A stretch of DNA of 64,000 bases from Streptomyces sp. 3214.6 (GCF_900129855.1 NZ_LT670819.1:6758001-6822000), one strand, 5' to 3'. Positions 34,287 through 43,394 are shown, numbered from the stretch's first letter. Translations and numbers: made by a program. The notes: generated by a model from the sequence alone, not told the origin.

Positions 34287-34904
34287 TTAGACGTTGGGGA
34301 CCCGTAGCTTGTCCCAACTGGTTTTGCCGGGGATGCCGTTGGCGTCGTTGCCTTTGAAGCCGAGTTTCTGCTGCCAGGCGGCGAAGGACTTCACGTCGCC
34401 CGGGCCCCATACGTCGGCGTGGGCGCTCGACTGGTACCGGTTGCAGCCTTCGGCGACGAGCCGCTGGTGCATTGCGGCGATGATCGGCGATTTCTGTCCG
34501 GTGTGGAAGAACGACGCACCGGGGAACGGCTCGAATTTGGCGGGGCCGGCGGGCCCGCCATCCATGAACTGCTTGTAGGCTCCGTTCACGAACGTGGACC
34601 ACTGCTTCCAGTTGTGTGCGTCCTTGATGGCCTTTGCCGTCTTGGCGTTGTAGACCGGGTCCTTGAGCTTTGCCGCAACCCTGAGTGTGTCCGGCGGGGA
34701 GAACTGCCCTGGATGCTTGAGGGAGCGTATCTGGAAGAGACCAATGGACGGCCCCCACTTGTGGTCGACCACATCCTGGTCTCCGATGACCTCTGGGTCG
34801 CCTTTGGACTCTGCCATGGCCACGGCCGCCGCGATTTTGATGTCATTTCCAGTGAACCCTGCCTGTGTGGCGAGGGCGCGCAGCTCGGTCAGGCTCATTC
34901 TCAT
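34287..34904 (-). CDS. Transglycosylase-like wall hydrolase with the same C-terminal binding module
   Basis: 205 residues. The N-terminal ~120 residues match an SLT/lysozyme-like fold: FTGNDIKIAAAVAMAESKGD with the catalytic Glu, then KWGPSIGLFQIRSLKHPG and WSTFVNGAYKQFMDG. The C-terminal 80 residues are the peptidoglycan-binding module identical to that of the downstream gene. No signal peptide or membrane segment is present. It lies 59 bp upstream of the amidase-like gene on the same strand. Together they would cut both glycan and peptide bonds, as a phage lysis pair or as released effectors. Confidence 0.78.
   Translation of the reverse strand: MRMSLTELRALATQAGFTGNDIKIAAAVAMAESKGDPEVIGDQDVVDHKWGPSIGLFQIRSLKHPGQFSPPDTLRVAAKLKDPVYNAKTAKAIKDAHNWKQWSTFVNGAYKQFMDGGPAGPAKFEPFPGASFFHTGQKSPIIAAMHQRLVAEGCNRYQSSAHADVWGPGDVKSFAAWQQKLGFKGNDANGIPGKTSWDKLRVPNV
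34292..34533. repeat. 242-bp identical repeat, copy 2 (binding module)
   Basis: Offset 917 bp from copy 1. Identity ends sharply at 34533, exactly at the domain border, where the two genes turn to unrelated catalytic domains. This points to a recent domain transfer or ongoing gene conversion. Confidence 0.85.
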
Positions 34905-35455
34905 TTTCCGACACCCCTCTAATGGCCGGGAGGGTAAGGGATAGCGCGGATCCTCTTAGCTGCACCTCCGTGGAGTGCGAGGCGGCTTTGCGAGGCGGCT
35001 TTGCGAGGCGATAAAGATAAGTGATTTCCAGCGTATGGCGAGTTCAGGGATCGTGCAAACGGAGCGCTGACAGCTCCAGCTCGTGCAGAAGCATGCGGCT
35101 TCAGTCGTTCTGGAGGCATCGACTGGCAATTGTGGCGCCGAAGTTGACAGCGGACCAACCCCGCCTCAGTATCGTCATTGGTGGCGGATTGTCTGGTTCA
35201 GATGAAAGATGGAAATGCACCGAAGGGGATGGAGCAGACGGAAATGAACGAACCGTCCGAACGCGCCCCAAGAAGAAGCCTCCCGGAGTGGTCACTCGGT
35301 CCTTTCGTGTGACGCTCCGTGGATTATGTGGTCAGGACGTCGGGGCGGTCGGAGACGGACCTCGTCCAGCTGCTTGAGTTACGGACCGCCGGTGGCTCAG
35401 TGTGTTCCGATGCCCAGCCACGCACAACTGAACGTAGCCAGGGTCAGCACCGGAT
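34905..35455. other. Intergenic stretch of lower GC
   Basis: 550 bp between the wall-hydrolase genes and the broken AraC gene. It holds the 13-bp tandem repeat at 34977-35010 and probably the promoter of the minus-strand hydrolase pair, but no recognisable gene. Several short frames are open without motifs or ribosome-binding sites. Confidence 0.4.
34977..35010. repeat. 13-bp tandem repeat (2.6 copies)
   Basis: GCGAGGCGGCTTT is repeated twice in full and then begins a third time, about 75 bp upstream of the transglycosylase-like gene on its 5' side. It could be slippage product or part of a regulator-binding region. Confidence 0.6.
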
Positions 35456-36190
35456 TCAGCTCCTCCGGCGGTACGCACCGGGTGCCGTTCCGTGCGTTCG
35501 TTTGAACGCGTTGGCGAAGGCGAACTCGGATGTGTAGCCCACTTGAGCGGCGATGGATCTCAAGGGCGCGTCGGATGTCCGCAGCAGGCACGCCGCCGTG
35601 GTCATTCGCCACCATGTCAGGTAGCCGAGAGGCGGTTGACCAATCAGCAGGGCGAAGCGCCTGGCGAACGGAGCCCGGGAGAGCCCGGCTCCGCGGCGAG
35701 TTTCGCCACTGTCCACGGCGAAGCCGGGTCTCGGTGGATGGCGTGGAGGGCGGCGGTGACCGGGGGGTCGTTGAGTGCGGCAGCCCATCCGGTGGTGTTG
35801 CCCAGGGAGGACTGTCCGTTGAACCAGATGCGCAGGATGTAGAGCAGCAGCACGTCCAGCAGCGCGGGGACGGCCGCGTCCGTGCCCAGACGCGGGTTCT
35901 CCACCTCTGCGGCCAGTAGCACGAGGGCCGCGCTCAACTCTGGATGGCGGTCTGCTTGTGCCGGCAAGTGGATCAGATCCGGAAGGGTCAGCAGCAGCGG
36001 GTGAGTGCGGGACAGGTCGAGTTGGTAGGCCCCGCAGAGCACTACGGTGACCCGGCCGTTGTCTCCGCTCCGGTCGACGCTGTCGGAAGCGTAGGTGCCT
36101 GGCAGTTGGTGCTCGGCGGGGCCACAGGCGGGGGCGGTCACGGGGGTTTCGGGGCTGTCGGCCAGGGTGTGGCCGCTGCCCCTTGCCTCG
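35456..36190 (-). pseudogene. AraC-family regulator, N-truncated and frameshifted
   Basis: The minus strand reads GSGHTLADSPETP (end of a cupin domain), VTVVLCGAYQLDLSRTHPLL and DAAVPALLDVLLLYILRIWF. After a frame change near 35690 it continues AGLSRAPFARRFALLIGQPP, then LGYLTWWRMTTAACLLRTSD, the double HTH of AraC proteins, to the stop at 35456. Adding one G in the GCGGAG(G)CCGGG stretch would restore the frame. The first ~80 residues of the cupin domain are also missing, so the gene is broken at two points. The 220 bp upstream hold nothing clear. Confidence 0.75.
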
Positions 36191-36413
36191 GGTCCGGCCG
36201 CTGTCGCCGGCGGTGATCCCGTGCACGCATGATCCGGTCCGTGCGCCACAGCCTCCAGCGAGGCCACCCGTCAGGCGGCAACCCTCACCTTCGTTCCCGG
36301 GCCGGCCGACCCCCGCTGCCACTCTGCCCTCCGTCCCGGTTCCACGGCCGGCTCGCCCTCCCGGACGCGATGTCCAGCGCCGCCCCGTGCGGGTCGCAGC
36401 AGGGGCAGAGACC

Positions 36414-37181
36414 TCAGGAAGCGCCGTCCGCGGGTACGGGTTCGGTGAACTGGTCGAACAGCATGACGGCAACCCTTGTGACAAGGGACCAGTTTTCGTC
36501 GCCGTGCGGGTCCGCCAGGTCCCCGTAGCCGGCGATCCACCGCATGTGGAAGCCGTCCAGCAGGGACGCGATGCTGGTGGCGAGGTGATCGACCTGGTAG
36601 GGCGCACGCATGCGCAGCCCGTACGTGTCGAGCAGGGCCTGGTACGCCTCGCAGGCCACCTTCGTGAACGATTCGCCGTAGTGCCCGAGGGCCTCACGCA
36701 CACGGGGGTTCGCGGCGCTGGCGTAGAAACCGAGCATCACCCGGTAGATCGGGTCCACCCGGTGGTTCCTGTGGTTGTCGGTCAGTACGTCATTGAGGGC
36801 TTCCTGCCAGGTGATGCCCTTCTCGACGGCTTCCTGGAAGCGTCGGATGCTGTCGGGCAGACCCGGTACCAGTTCCGCCTGCCGGGAGGTGAGGTGGAAC
36901 AACAACTCGGCCTGGAAATCGGCCTGAGCCGGCCAGATCTGGTAGATCGATCCCGTGGTGACCGCCGGTGCCGCCTTGTCGCCCAGCCGGTCCCGGATGA
37001 TGCGGGTGGCCTCTTCCGTCACCTGCTTGACCCGCACGTGGGCCAGTGCGGCGGAGACCGCGGCCTCGCTGGTGTCGGCGGTTCCCGCACAGACGAGTTT
37101 GGTCGCCGCTTCCAGCATGAGAGCCCGAGTCTCCTCGAGCGATCGCCGAGGCAGTCTGCGCCTTCCGGCCTGCGTCGTCAC
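36414..37181 (-). CDS. TetR-like transcriptional regulator with extended DNA-binding region
   Basis: 255 residues from a GTG at 37181 with a strong GGAGGGGGAGG site. It opens RRRLPRRSLEETRALMLEAA like a TetR protein. The HTH region is longer than usual: about 60 residues separate helix 1 from TGSIYQIWPAQADFQAELL, which plays the role of the recognition helix. The C-terminal ligand domain is all-helical. It is divergent from the ABC transporter operon at 37460, with paired palindromes in between, and is the probable repressor of that operon and of itself. Confidence 0.8.
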   Translation of the reverse strand: MTTQAGRRRLPRRSLEETRALMLEAATKLVCAGTADTSEAAVSAALAHVRVKQVTEEATRIIRDRLGDKAAPAVTTGSIYQIWPAQADFQAELLFHLTSRQAELVPGLPDSIRRFQEAVEKGITWQEALNDVLTDNHRNHRVDPIYRVMLGFYASAANPRVREALGHYGESFTKVACEAYQALLDTYGLRMRAPYQVDHLATSIASLLDGFHMRWIAGYGDLADPHGDENWSLVTRVAVMLFDQFTEPVPADGAS

Positions 37182-37200
37182 ACCCTCCCCCTCCTCTGCC

Positions 37201-37236
37201 TGATCGTTAAATCGAGCTGCTTGATCGTTAAATCAA
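37201..37236. promoter_or_regulatory. Paired operator for the divergent TetR-like gene
   Basis: TGATCGTTAAATC occurs twice, at 37201 and 37222. The second copy sits in the palindrome TTGAT-N6-ATCAA and the first in a shorter version of it. The copies are about 21 bp apart, two helical turns, so dimers would bind on the same face. They lie just upstream of the TetR-like start and of the -35 box at 37251. Confidence 0.65.
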
Positions 37237-37250
37237 AGTGAACCGAGGCG

Positions 37251-37279
37251 TTGACAGGGGGTAAGCCTACACCTAGATT
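37251..37279 (+). promoter_or_regulatory. Promoter of the ABC transporter operon
   Basis: TTGACA (37251-37256), a 17-nt spacer and TAGATT (37274-37279), a near-consensus streptomycete sigma-70-type promoter pointing to the lipoprotein gene at 37460. It lies between the paired TGATCGTTAAATC operator and the palindrome at 37285. Confidence 0.65.
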
Positions 37280-37284
37280 CCCGG

Positions 37285-37303
37285 TTCGTAAGAAAGTTAC
37301 GAA
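37285..37303. promoter_or_regulatory. Palindrome at the predicted transcription start
   Basis: TTCGTAA-GAAAG-TTACGAA is a perfect 7+7 inverted repeat starting 6 bp after the -10 box. It may be a second operator acting on the same promoter, or a 5' mRNA hairpin. Its half-site differs from the TGATCGTTAAATC operator, so a different regulator could be involved. Confidence 0.55.
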
Positions 37304-37459
37304 ACCTCGGGAAGGCCGTTTGAACAGGCCTTTCCGTGCCTCCGAGCCGCCCCTCTGCGCTGGTCACCCCATGCGCTCCGGGTCCCCGGCCGGCCGTTCG
37401 GCTCCCCGTTGTGCATGCCTCGGCATGACTCCCTTTCGCTTCGCCCACGGAGGTCTCGT

Positions 37460-38773
37460 ATGCCTACCCATCCGCGTGTCCGAAGACTGAGTCTCATCGC
37501 CTCCCTCCTGGCGCCCGTCCTGGGCCTCACCGCCTGCAGTGCCGCGCAGAACCCGGGCTCGGCCTCGGCCGGAGGTGCCGCAGCCGACTCGTCAGCCGCC
37601 GCGGACACCCGCCCGTCGGCCGCCGTGGTGACCGACTATCCGAGTTACGTGGGAGGCAAGGCGGGCAAGGCCGACTCCGGCCTGTCCCCGGTCACGCTCG
37701 GCTGGGTGAACGTCGAGGGCGGCCCCGGCGGCAGCCCGGAGGCGACACTGGGCGCCAAGGCAGCCGTTCGGTACGTCAACGAGAAGCTCGGCGGAATCGG
37801 CGGCCACCCGCTCGCCCTGAACGTCTGCACGGTGGTCTCCGCCGAGGAGGAGGGGCAGAAGTGCGGTCAGCAACTGCTCGGCGACAAGGCCGTATCCGCC
37901 ATCGCCCTCGGCAATCTGTACCTGGGCGACGCCTCCTTCAACTCCGTGGTGGCGGGCAAGAAGCCGGTTCTGGTCGGCGTGGCGACGGGGCCCACCCTGC
38001 CCATGGCGAAGAACACCTACAGCACCTTCGGTGACCTGCCGCACATCTTCGGCACCTGGGGCACGTACGCGCGTGACGTCCTCAAGGCGAAGACGGCGGC
38101 GGTCATCCACACGAACACCCCCGGCGACAAGATCGCTTCCAGCGCAGCCGTCAAGGGACTCAAGGCCGCCGGCCTCACCGTCAAGTCGGTCGGCTTCGAC
38201 GCGCAGGCCACGGACCTGATCGGCCCGGTCACCGCGGCAGGCGCCAACTCCGCCGATGTCATCGTGCCCATCACGATCGGCTCCGGGTGCGTCGGAGTCG
38301 CCAAGGCGATCAAGCAACTCGGCATCGACAAGCCCGTGGTGTCCACGCCCCTGTGCATGTCACCGGACGTGGCCAAGGGCCTGGGCGGGGATCTGCCCAC
38401 ATGGACGTACGGCGTCGCCCAGACGCTGCCGACCGACACCTCGGCCCCCGACTCCAAGGCGTTCCTGGCGGCATCCGGCCAGGTGGGGCTGGACAAGGCC
38501 ACCGCCTCCCAGGTCTTCGCACCCCTGGGCTGGAGCACGATCCTGACGTACGCCAAGGCGCTCAACGCCGTGGGAGCCGACAAGATCACCCCGGCTGCTG
38601 TCTCCGCGCAGCTGAAGAAGTTCACCGGGCCGGTCGTCATGGGTGCCGCCGAGGTCAAGTGCGCCAAGTACCCGGACGCCCCTGCGGTCTGCAACGACCA
38701 GGCGCGGTTCTACCAGTACAAGGGCAAGGGCGCCTTCCAGCCGCTGACCGACTGGCTCCGCCCGCCCCGGTGA
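37460..38773 (+). CDS. ABC transporter substrate-binding lipoprotein, branched-chain amino acid (LivK) type
   Basis: 437 residues with a lipoprotein signal ending LGLTAC, the modified Cys at residue 26. A low-complexity Ala/Ser linker follows. The binding domain is of the periplasmic-binding type I fold: VTLGWVNVEGGPGGSPEATL, then GAKAAVRYVNEKLGGIGGHP. The ATG at 37460 follows ACGGAGG. First gene of an operon with a fused permease and two ATPases. Members bind branched-chain amino acids, amides or aromatic compounds; the ligand is not evident. Confidence 0.9.
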   Translation: MPTHPRVRRLSLIASLLAPVLGLTACSAAQNPGSASAGGAAADSSAAADTRPSAAVVTDYPSYVGGKAGKADSGLSPVTLGWVNVEGGPGGSPEATLGAKAAVRYVNEKLGGIGGHPLALNVCTVVSAEEEGQKCGQQLLGDKAVSAIALGNLYLGDASFNSVVAGKKPVLVGVATGPTLPMAKNTYSTFGDLPHIFGTWGTYARDVLKAKTAAVIHTNTPGDKIASSAAVKGLKAAGLTVKSVGFDAQATDLIGPVTAAGANSADVIVPITIGSGCVGVAKAIKQLGIDKPVVSTPLCMSPDVAKGLGGDLPTWTYGVAQTLPTDTSAPDSKAFLAASGQVGLDKATASQVFAPLGWSTILTYAKALNAVGADKITPAAVSAQLKKFTGPVVMGAAEVKCAKYPDAPAVCNDQARFYQYKGKGAFQPLTDWLRPPR

Positions 38774-38913
38774 CCATCGCCCCCACCGTCCCCACCGTCC
38801 GCCCGGGTCGCCTCCGGCCCGCGACAGACCTTCCCGTGCCGTGTTCCCGAGTCCCGACGGCTCCCCTACGGCCTTCCTATGGCCTCAGGAACACGGCGCT
38901 CCAGGAGTAAGAA

Positions 38914-40929
38914 ATGGAACAGATCCTGCTCTTCGCCGTGCTCGGCCTGGGCCAGGGGGCACTGATCGCCGGCATCGCACTCGGCGTCGTGGCGACCTAC
39001 CGGGGTTCGGGCATCATCAACCTGTCGACCGGCGCCGTCGCGATGGTCGCCGGTTACACCTTCTGGGCTCTGAGCACCGGCTTCTTCGGCTTCTCCCTGC
39101 CGACCGCCGCCGCCATGGCGGGGGCGCTCATGGCGGCGCTCGCGGTCGGTGTGCTCACCGAGGCAGCCGTGTTCAAGCCCCTGCGCGCGGTCTCACCACT
39201 GGCCAAGCTCGCGGCGTCACTCGGCATTCTGCTCACCCTGCAGGCCACCGTGCTGCTGGTGTTCGGAACCCAGCCCCAGCAGGCCCCCAGCATCCTGCCC
39301 TCGGACGCCGTCACCGTCCTGGGCGTCACCACGCCCGTCGACCGTTTCCTCCTGACCGGGCTGGTGATCACCGTCGCGCTCGCCCTCGGGGCCCTGTACC
39401 GGTGGACCCGGTTCGGGCTCGCCACCCGCGCCGCCTCGGAGAACGAACAGGCGGCCCTGCTGGCCGGTCTGTCACCCAACAGCGTCTCCCTCGCCAACAC
39501 CCTGCTGTCCGCGCTGATCGCGGGGCTGCTCGGGGTCCTGGCCGCACCCATCGTCCAGGTCGACTCCGTCACGCTCCCGCTGCAGGTGGTCCCCGCCCTG
39601 GCGGCGGCTCTCTTCGCCGGATTCACCTCACTGTGGATCGCCTGCTCCGCCGGCATCCTCATCGGCGTCATGCAGTCGGTCGTCTACTACCTGTCCACCC
39701 AGAGCTGGTTCCCGACCGACAACGGCAACGCCATGCCCGGACTCCAGCAACTGCTGATCTTCATCCTGATGATCGTCGCGCTCTACGTGAAGGGCGCGGG
39801 CCTGCCCCGCCGCGGTGAACTCGTCGAGCAGCGGCTGCCCGCCGTACCGCTGCCGGACCGACTGCTGCGACCGGCCGTCCTGGCCACGGCCGCCGCCGCC
39901 CTCGCCCTGATCGTGCTGCCGTTCGACTTCCGCCAGGCGCTGACGAACTCGCTGATCGGCGCGATCATCGTCCTCTCGTACGTCGTCATCACCGGCTACG
40001 TGGGACAGATCTCCGTGATGCAGCTGGCGCTCTCCGGCACCGCCGGTTTCGCCCTGTCCCACCTGGCGACCGGACTGCACATCCCCTTCCCCTTCAACGC
40101 CCTCGGCGCGACCCTGCTGGCCACCCTGCTCGGTGTGGCGGCCGGCATCTCCGCCCTGCGGGTCCGCGGCGTGAGCCTGGCCGTCGTCACGCTGGCCGCC
40201 GCGCTCGCGATGGAACAGGCCCTGTTCACCAACACCTCCTTCGGCGGCACCGCCGGAGTGACCGTGCCCCCTCCCCGCCTGTTCGGGGTGGACCTCGGTC
40301 CGGGGGCGGCCTTCCGCGGCCTGGACGGCAACGAACCCAGCCCCCTCTTCGGCTTCCTCGTCCTGTCCGTCGCCGTCGCCCTGGGCTTGTACGTGGCCAA
40401 CCTCAGACGCACCGGACTGGGGCGGCGCATGCTCGCCGTCCGCTCCAACGAGCGCGCGGCCGCGGCGGCAGGCGTCAACGTACGGGCCGTGAAGATCGCG
40501 GCGTTCGCCATCAGCTCCTTCATCGCCAGCGCCGCGGGAACCCTGTACGGCTACAACTTCGGCTCCGTCAGCGCGGTCCGGTTCACCGCGCTGGCCGCAC
40601 TCGGCCTCATCGGCTTCGCCTACATCGGCGGCATCACGATGGTCTCCGGAGCCGTCATCGCCGGCCTGATGTCCACCGAGGCACTCATCCCGCACGCCTT
40701 GGACAAGTGGTTCGGCATCAAGGGGACCTGGGCCCTGCTCTTCGGCGGCATCTCCCTCATCCTGACGCTGATCGCCAACCCGGACGGCATCGCGGGCGCC
40801 AACCACCGCCGCAAGAAGGCCAAGCAAGCCGCCCGCACAGCGAAAGCCGCCCAGGCCCACGCCGAGAGCGCCACGCCGGACACGGCCGGGGCCAACACGG
40901 CGCCCGCCCCCGAGGAGGTCGCACGATGA
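38914..40929 (+). CDS. Fused LivH-LivM ABC permease
   Basis: 671 residues. The N-terminal half (1-300) is LivH-like (GIALGVVATYRGSGIINLST), the C-terminal half (about 310-620) LivM-like (SYVVITGYVGQISVMQLALS; AGVNVRAVKIAAFAISSFIA). In most bacteria these are separate proteins; the fusion gives about 17-18 membrane segments in one chain. The tail is rich in Lys, Ala and Glu. Its stop overlaps the LivG-like start by 4 bp. It forms the membrane channel for the ligand delivered by the lipoprotein. Confidence 0.92.
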   Translation: MEQILLFAVLGLGQGALIAGIALGVVATYRGSGIINLSTGAVAMVAGYTFWALSTGFFGFSLPTAAAMAGALMAALAVGVLTEAAVFKPLRAVSPLAKLAASLGILLTLQATVLLVFGTQPQQAPSILPSDAVTVLGVTTPVDRFLLTGLVITVALALGALYRWTRFGLATRAASENEQAALLAGLSPNSVSLANTLLSALIAGLLGVLAAPIVQVDSVTLPLQVVPALAAALFAGFTSLWIACSAGILIGVMQSVVYYLSTQSWFPTDNGNAMPGLQQLLIFILMIVALYVKGAGLPRRGELVEQRLPAVPLPDRLLRPAVLATAAAALALIVLPFDFRQALTNSLIGAIIVLSYVVITGYVGQISVMQLALSGTAGFALSHLATGLHIPFPFNALGATLLATLLGVAAGISALRVRGVSLAVVTLAAALAMEQALFTNTSFGGTAGVTVPPPRLFGVDLGPGAAFRGLDGNEPSPLFGFLVLSVAVALGLYVANLRRTGLGRRMLAVRSNERAAAAAGVNVRAVKIAAFAISSFIASAAGTLYGYNFGSVSAVRFTALAALGLIGFAYIGGITMVSGAVIAGLMSTEALIPHALDKWFGIKGTWALLFGGISLILTLIANPDGIAGANHRRKKAKQAARTAKAAQAHAESATPDTAGANTAPAPEEVAR

Positions 40930-41762
40930 GCATGTTCAAGGTCCGTTCGCTGGGCGTCAGTTACGGCGGCGTCCACGCACTCAGCGACGTCACCCTGGAT
41001 GTCGCCGAAGGCCAACTGGTGGGGCTGATCGGCCCGAACGGCGCGGGCAAGACCACCTTCGTGGACGCGGTCAGCGGGCTGGTCGGCGCCCGGGGCCGGG
41101 TGGAACTGGACGGCGAGGACCTGACCGGCATGCCACCGCACGCCCGGGCCCGCCGAGGCCTCGCCCGCACCTTCCAGAGCAGCGAACTCTTCGAGGACCT
41201 CACGGTGACGGAGAACCTGCGCGTGACGGCGGAACACCCGACCTGGGTCAGGGCGTTCGGCGAGACCTTCGGCCGCCGCACACCGCCGCCCTCCGCCGTC
41301 GCCGATGCCCTCACCACTGTGGGCCTGCAGGATCTCGCCGACGCGTCCCCGGCCGAGCTGTCCCAGGGGCAGCGCAAACTCGTCGGCGTGGCCCGGGCCC
41401 TGGCCGCCCGCCCCCGCATCATCTGCCTCGACGAGCCCGCCGCCGGCCTGGACACCGCCGAGAGCGCCGAACTCGGCCGCCGCCTGCGCGCCGTCGCCGA
41501 CGCCGGCACCGCACTGCTCCTCATCGACCACGACATGGGCCTGGTGATGGGCATCTGCGACCACTTGGTCGTCCTGGAGTTCGGCAAGGTCATCGCGGCG
41601 GGACCCCCGAGCCGGGTCCGCGACGACCCCGCCGTCATCACCGCCTACCTCGGCGCGTCCGCCGTCCAGCCCGCCGACGCACCCGTACCGGACGGCGGCA
41701 CTCCTTACTCCCTCACCACCGGCCGACCCGGGGTTACCAGCACCGCACCGGAGACATCATGA
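40926..41762 (+). CDS. ABC transporter ATP-binding protein, LivG type
   Basis: 278 residues. Walker A GPNGAGKTT at about 36-44, Q-loop ARTFQSSELFEDL, the signature in the variant form LSQGQRKLVGVARAL, Walker B IICLDEPAAGLD and H-loop IDHDM. The LivG-typical loop TVTENLRVTAEHP is present. A proline-rich C-terminal tail of about 30 residues is extra. It overlaps the permease stop and the LivF-like start, so the operon is translationally coupled. Confidence 0.92.
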   Translation: MSMFKVRSLGVSYGGVHALSDVTLDVAEGQLVGLIGPNGAGKTTFVDAVSGLVGARGRVELDGEDLTGMPPHARARRGLARTFQSSELFEDLTVTENLRVTAEHPTWVRAFGETFGRRTPPPSAVADALTTVGLQDLADASPAELSQGQRKLVGVARALAARPRIICLDEPAAGLDTAESAELGRRLRAVADAGTALLLIDHDMGLVMGICDHLVVLEFGKVIAAGPPSRVRDDPAVITAYLGASAVQPADAPVPDGGTPYSLTTGRPGVTSTAPETS

Positions 41763-42469
41763 ACACACCCGTCCTGGAAGTGGCCGGCCTCACCGCCGGC
41801 TACGACGGAGCCCCCGTCGTCCGCAACCTCGACATCACCGTCGGCGCAGGCGAGGTCGTCGCCCTGCTGGGCGCCAACGGCGCGGGCAAGACCACCACGC
41901 TCAAGGCCGTCTCCGGGCTGCTGCGTCCCTCCGCCGGCACCATCACCTTCACCGGAACACCCCTCGACCAGGTGCCGGCGGCGGCCCGCGCGCGACGGGG
42001 CATCGCCCATGTCCCGGAGGGCAGGGGCATCTTCTCCGGGCTGACCGTGGCGGAACACCTGCGGCTGGGACACCGGGGAGAACGGCTCGACGAGGAGGCG
42101 GCGTACGGGTACTTCCCGGTCCTGACCCGCCTGCGGGACCGCAAGGCCGGCCTGCTGTCCGGCGGAGAACAGCAGATGCTCGCTCTTGGACGCGCTCTGG
42201 CCCGTCGTCCCAAGCTGCTGCTGCTCGACGAACTCAGTCTCGGCCTCGCCCCGGTCATCGTCGAGGAACTGCTGCCCGTCGTCCGGCGCTTCGCCGACGA
42301 CTCCGGCTGCGGGGTGCTGCTCGTCGAGCAGCACGTCGGCCTCGCCCTGGAAATCGCCGACCGAGGCTGCGTCCTCTCCCACGGCGAACTCACCGTGCAG
42401 GCCACGGCCCGGGAACTGAGAGCCGACCGGTCCCGGATCGTGGCCGGTTACCTGGGCGCCGGTTACTGA
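41759..42469 (+). CDS. ABC transporter ATP-binding protein, LivF type
   Basis: 236 residues, the normal LivF size. Walker A GANGAGKTT, HVPEGRGIFSGLTV (the LivF fingerprint), signature LLSGGEQQMLALGRAL, Walker B LLLLDELSLGLAP and H-loop VEQHVG. The ATG overlaps the LivG-like stop (ATGA). It pairs with LivG to power the fused permease. Confidence 0.93.
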   Translation: MNTPVLEVAGLTAGYDGAPVVRNLDITVGAGEVVALLGANGAGKTTTLKAVSGLLRPSAGTITFTGTPLDQVPAAARARRGIAHVPEGRGIFSGLTVAEHLRLGHRGERLDEEAAYGYFPVLTRLRDRKAGLLSGGEQQMLALGRALARRPKLLLLDELSLGLAPVIVEELLPVVRRFADDSGCGVLLVEQHVGLALEIADRGCVLSHGELTVQATARELRADRSRIVAGYLGAGY

Positions 42470-42521
42470 CCGCTGAACCGGCACCGACCACGCCTCACCA
42501 CTCACCCCTCCCAGGAGAACC

Positions 42522-43394
42522 ATGTTCACTTTCGACAGCGGCAAGGACGGCGTGCGCATTCACGTGCACGTGTGGCAGCCCGCCGACCCGCCGCGCGGTG
42601 TGGTGCAGATCGCGCACGGCATGGGCGAACACGCCGGCCGATACGCCGAGCTCGCCCGGACGCTGACGGCTCAGGGCTTCGCCGTGTACGCAGGCGACCA
42701 CCGGGGACACGGGCTCAGCAGGCACGCCGCACCCGGCCATCTCGGCGAGGACGGCTGGAACAGCCTCGTCGCCGATCTGGTGACACTCTCCGAGACCATC
42801 CGGGAGCGGCACCCCGGTCTGCCCTTGGTGCTGCTCGGTCACAGCCTCGGCTCCTTCGCCGCGCAGCAGTACGTACTGCACCACTCCCACCTCATCGACG
42901 CCCTGGCTCTGGCCGGCACCACCGCGGTCGACGCGATGCTCGCCAACCAGGCGGCCGACACAGGGGACCCGCTCGTCGCCCTCAACAAAGGCTTCGAGCC
43001 CGCTCGGACGCTGTTCGACTGGCTCAGCCGTGACCCCGAAGCCGTCGACGCCTACCTCGCGGACCCGCTCTGCGGCTCCAGCCTCGACGCCGAGGGAATG
43101 CGGCAGGTCGCCGCCGCCTCGACAGCACTCGCGCAGCCCCGGGGCATCCCGGCACACCTGCCTGTCTACGTCCTGGTCGGCGACCGGGACCCGCTCAACG
43201 CCGGGCTCGCGCTGAGTGACCTGCTCGTCGACCGCTACCGGCAGGCCGGCCTCACCGACATCACCTACCGCATCTACCCCGAAGCGCGGCACGAACTGTT
43301 CAACGAGACCAACCGCGCCGAAGTCGAGGGTGACCTGCTGGCCTGGCTGGAGCGGGCCCTCGCTCACATCGAGAACGAGCGGGTGCTGCCGTGA
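42522..43394 (+). CDS. Alpha/beta hydrolase, monoacylglycerol-lipase-like
   Basis: 290 residues of the Hydrolase_4 group: VQIAHGMGEHAGRYAELART at the oxyanion region, GDHRGHGLS, elbow LLGHSLGSFAAQ with the nucleophile Ser, an acid in LVGDRDPLN, and the catalytic His in PEARHELFNETNR. GGAGAACC precedes the ATG. It is 52 bp after the LivF gene and so is probably co-transcribed. The transported compound may be an ester or acyl derivative hydrolysed here. There is no signal peptide, so the enzyme is cytosolic. Confidence 0.9.
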   Translation: MFTFDSGKDGVRIHVHVWQPADPPRGVVQIAHGMGEHAGRYAELARTLTAQGFAVYAGDHRGHGLSRHAAPGHLGEDGWNSLVADLVTLSETIRERHPGLPLVLLGHSLGSFAAQQYVLHHSHLIDALALAGTTAVDAMLANQAADTGDPLVALNKGFEPARTLFDWLSRDPEAVDAYLADPLCGSSLDAEGMRQVAAASTALAQPRGIPAHLPVYVLVGDRDPLNAGLALSDLLVDRYRQAGLTDITYRIYPEARHELFNETNRAEVEGDLLAWLERALAHIENERVLP

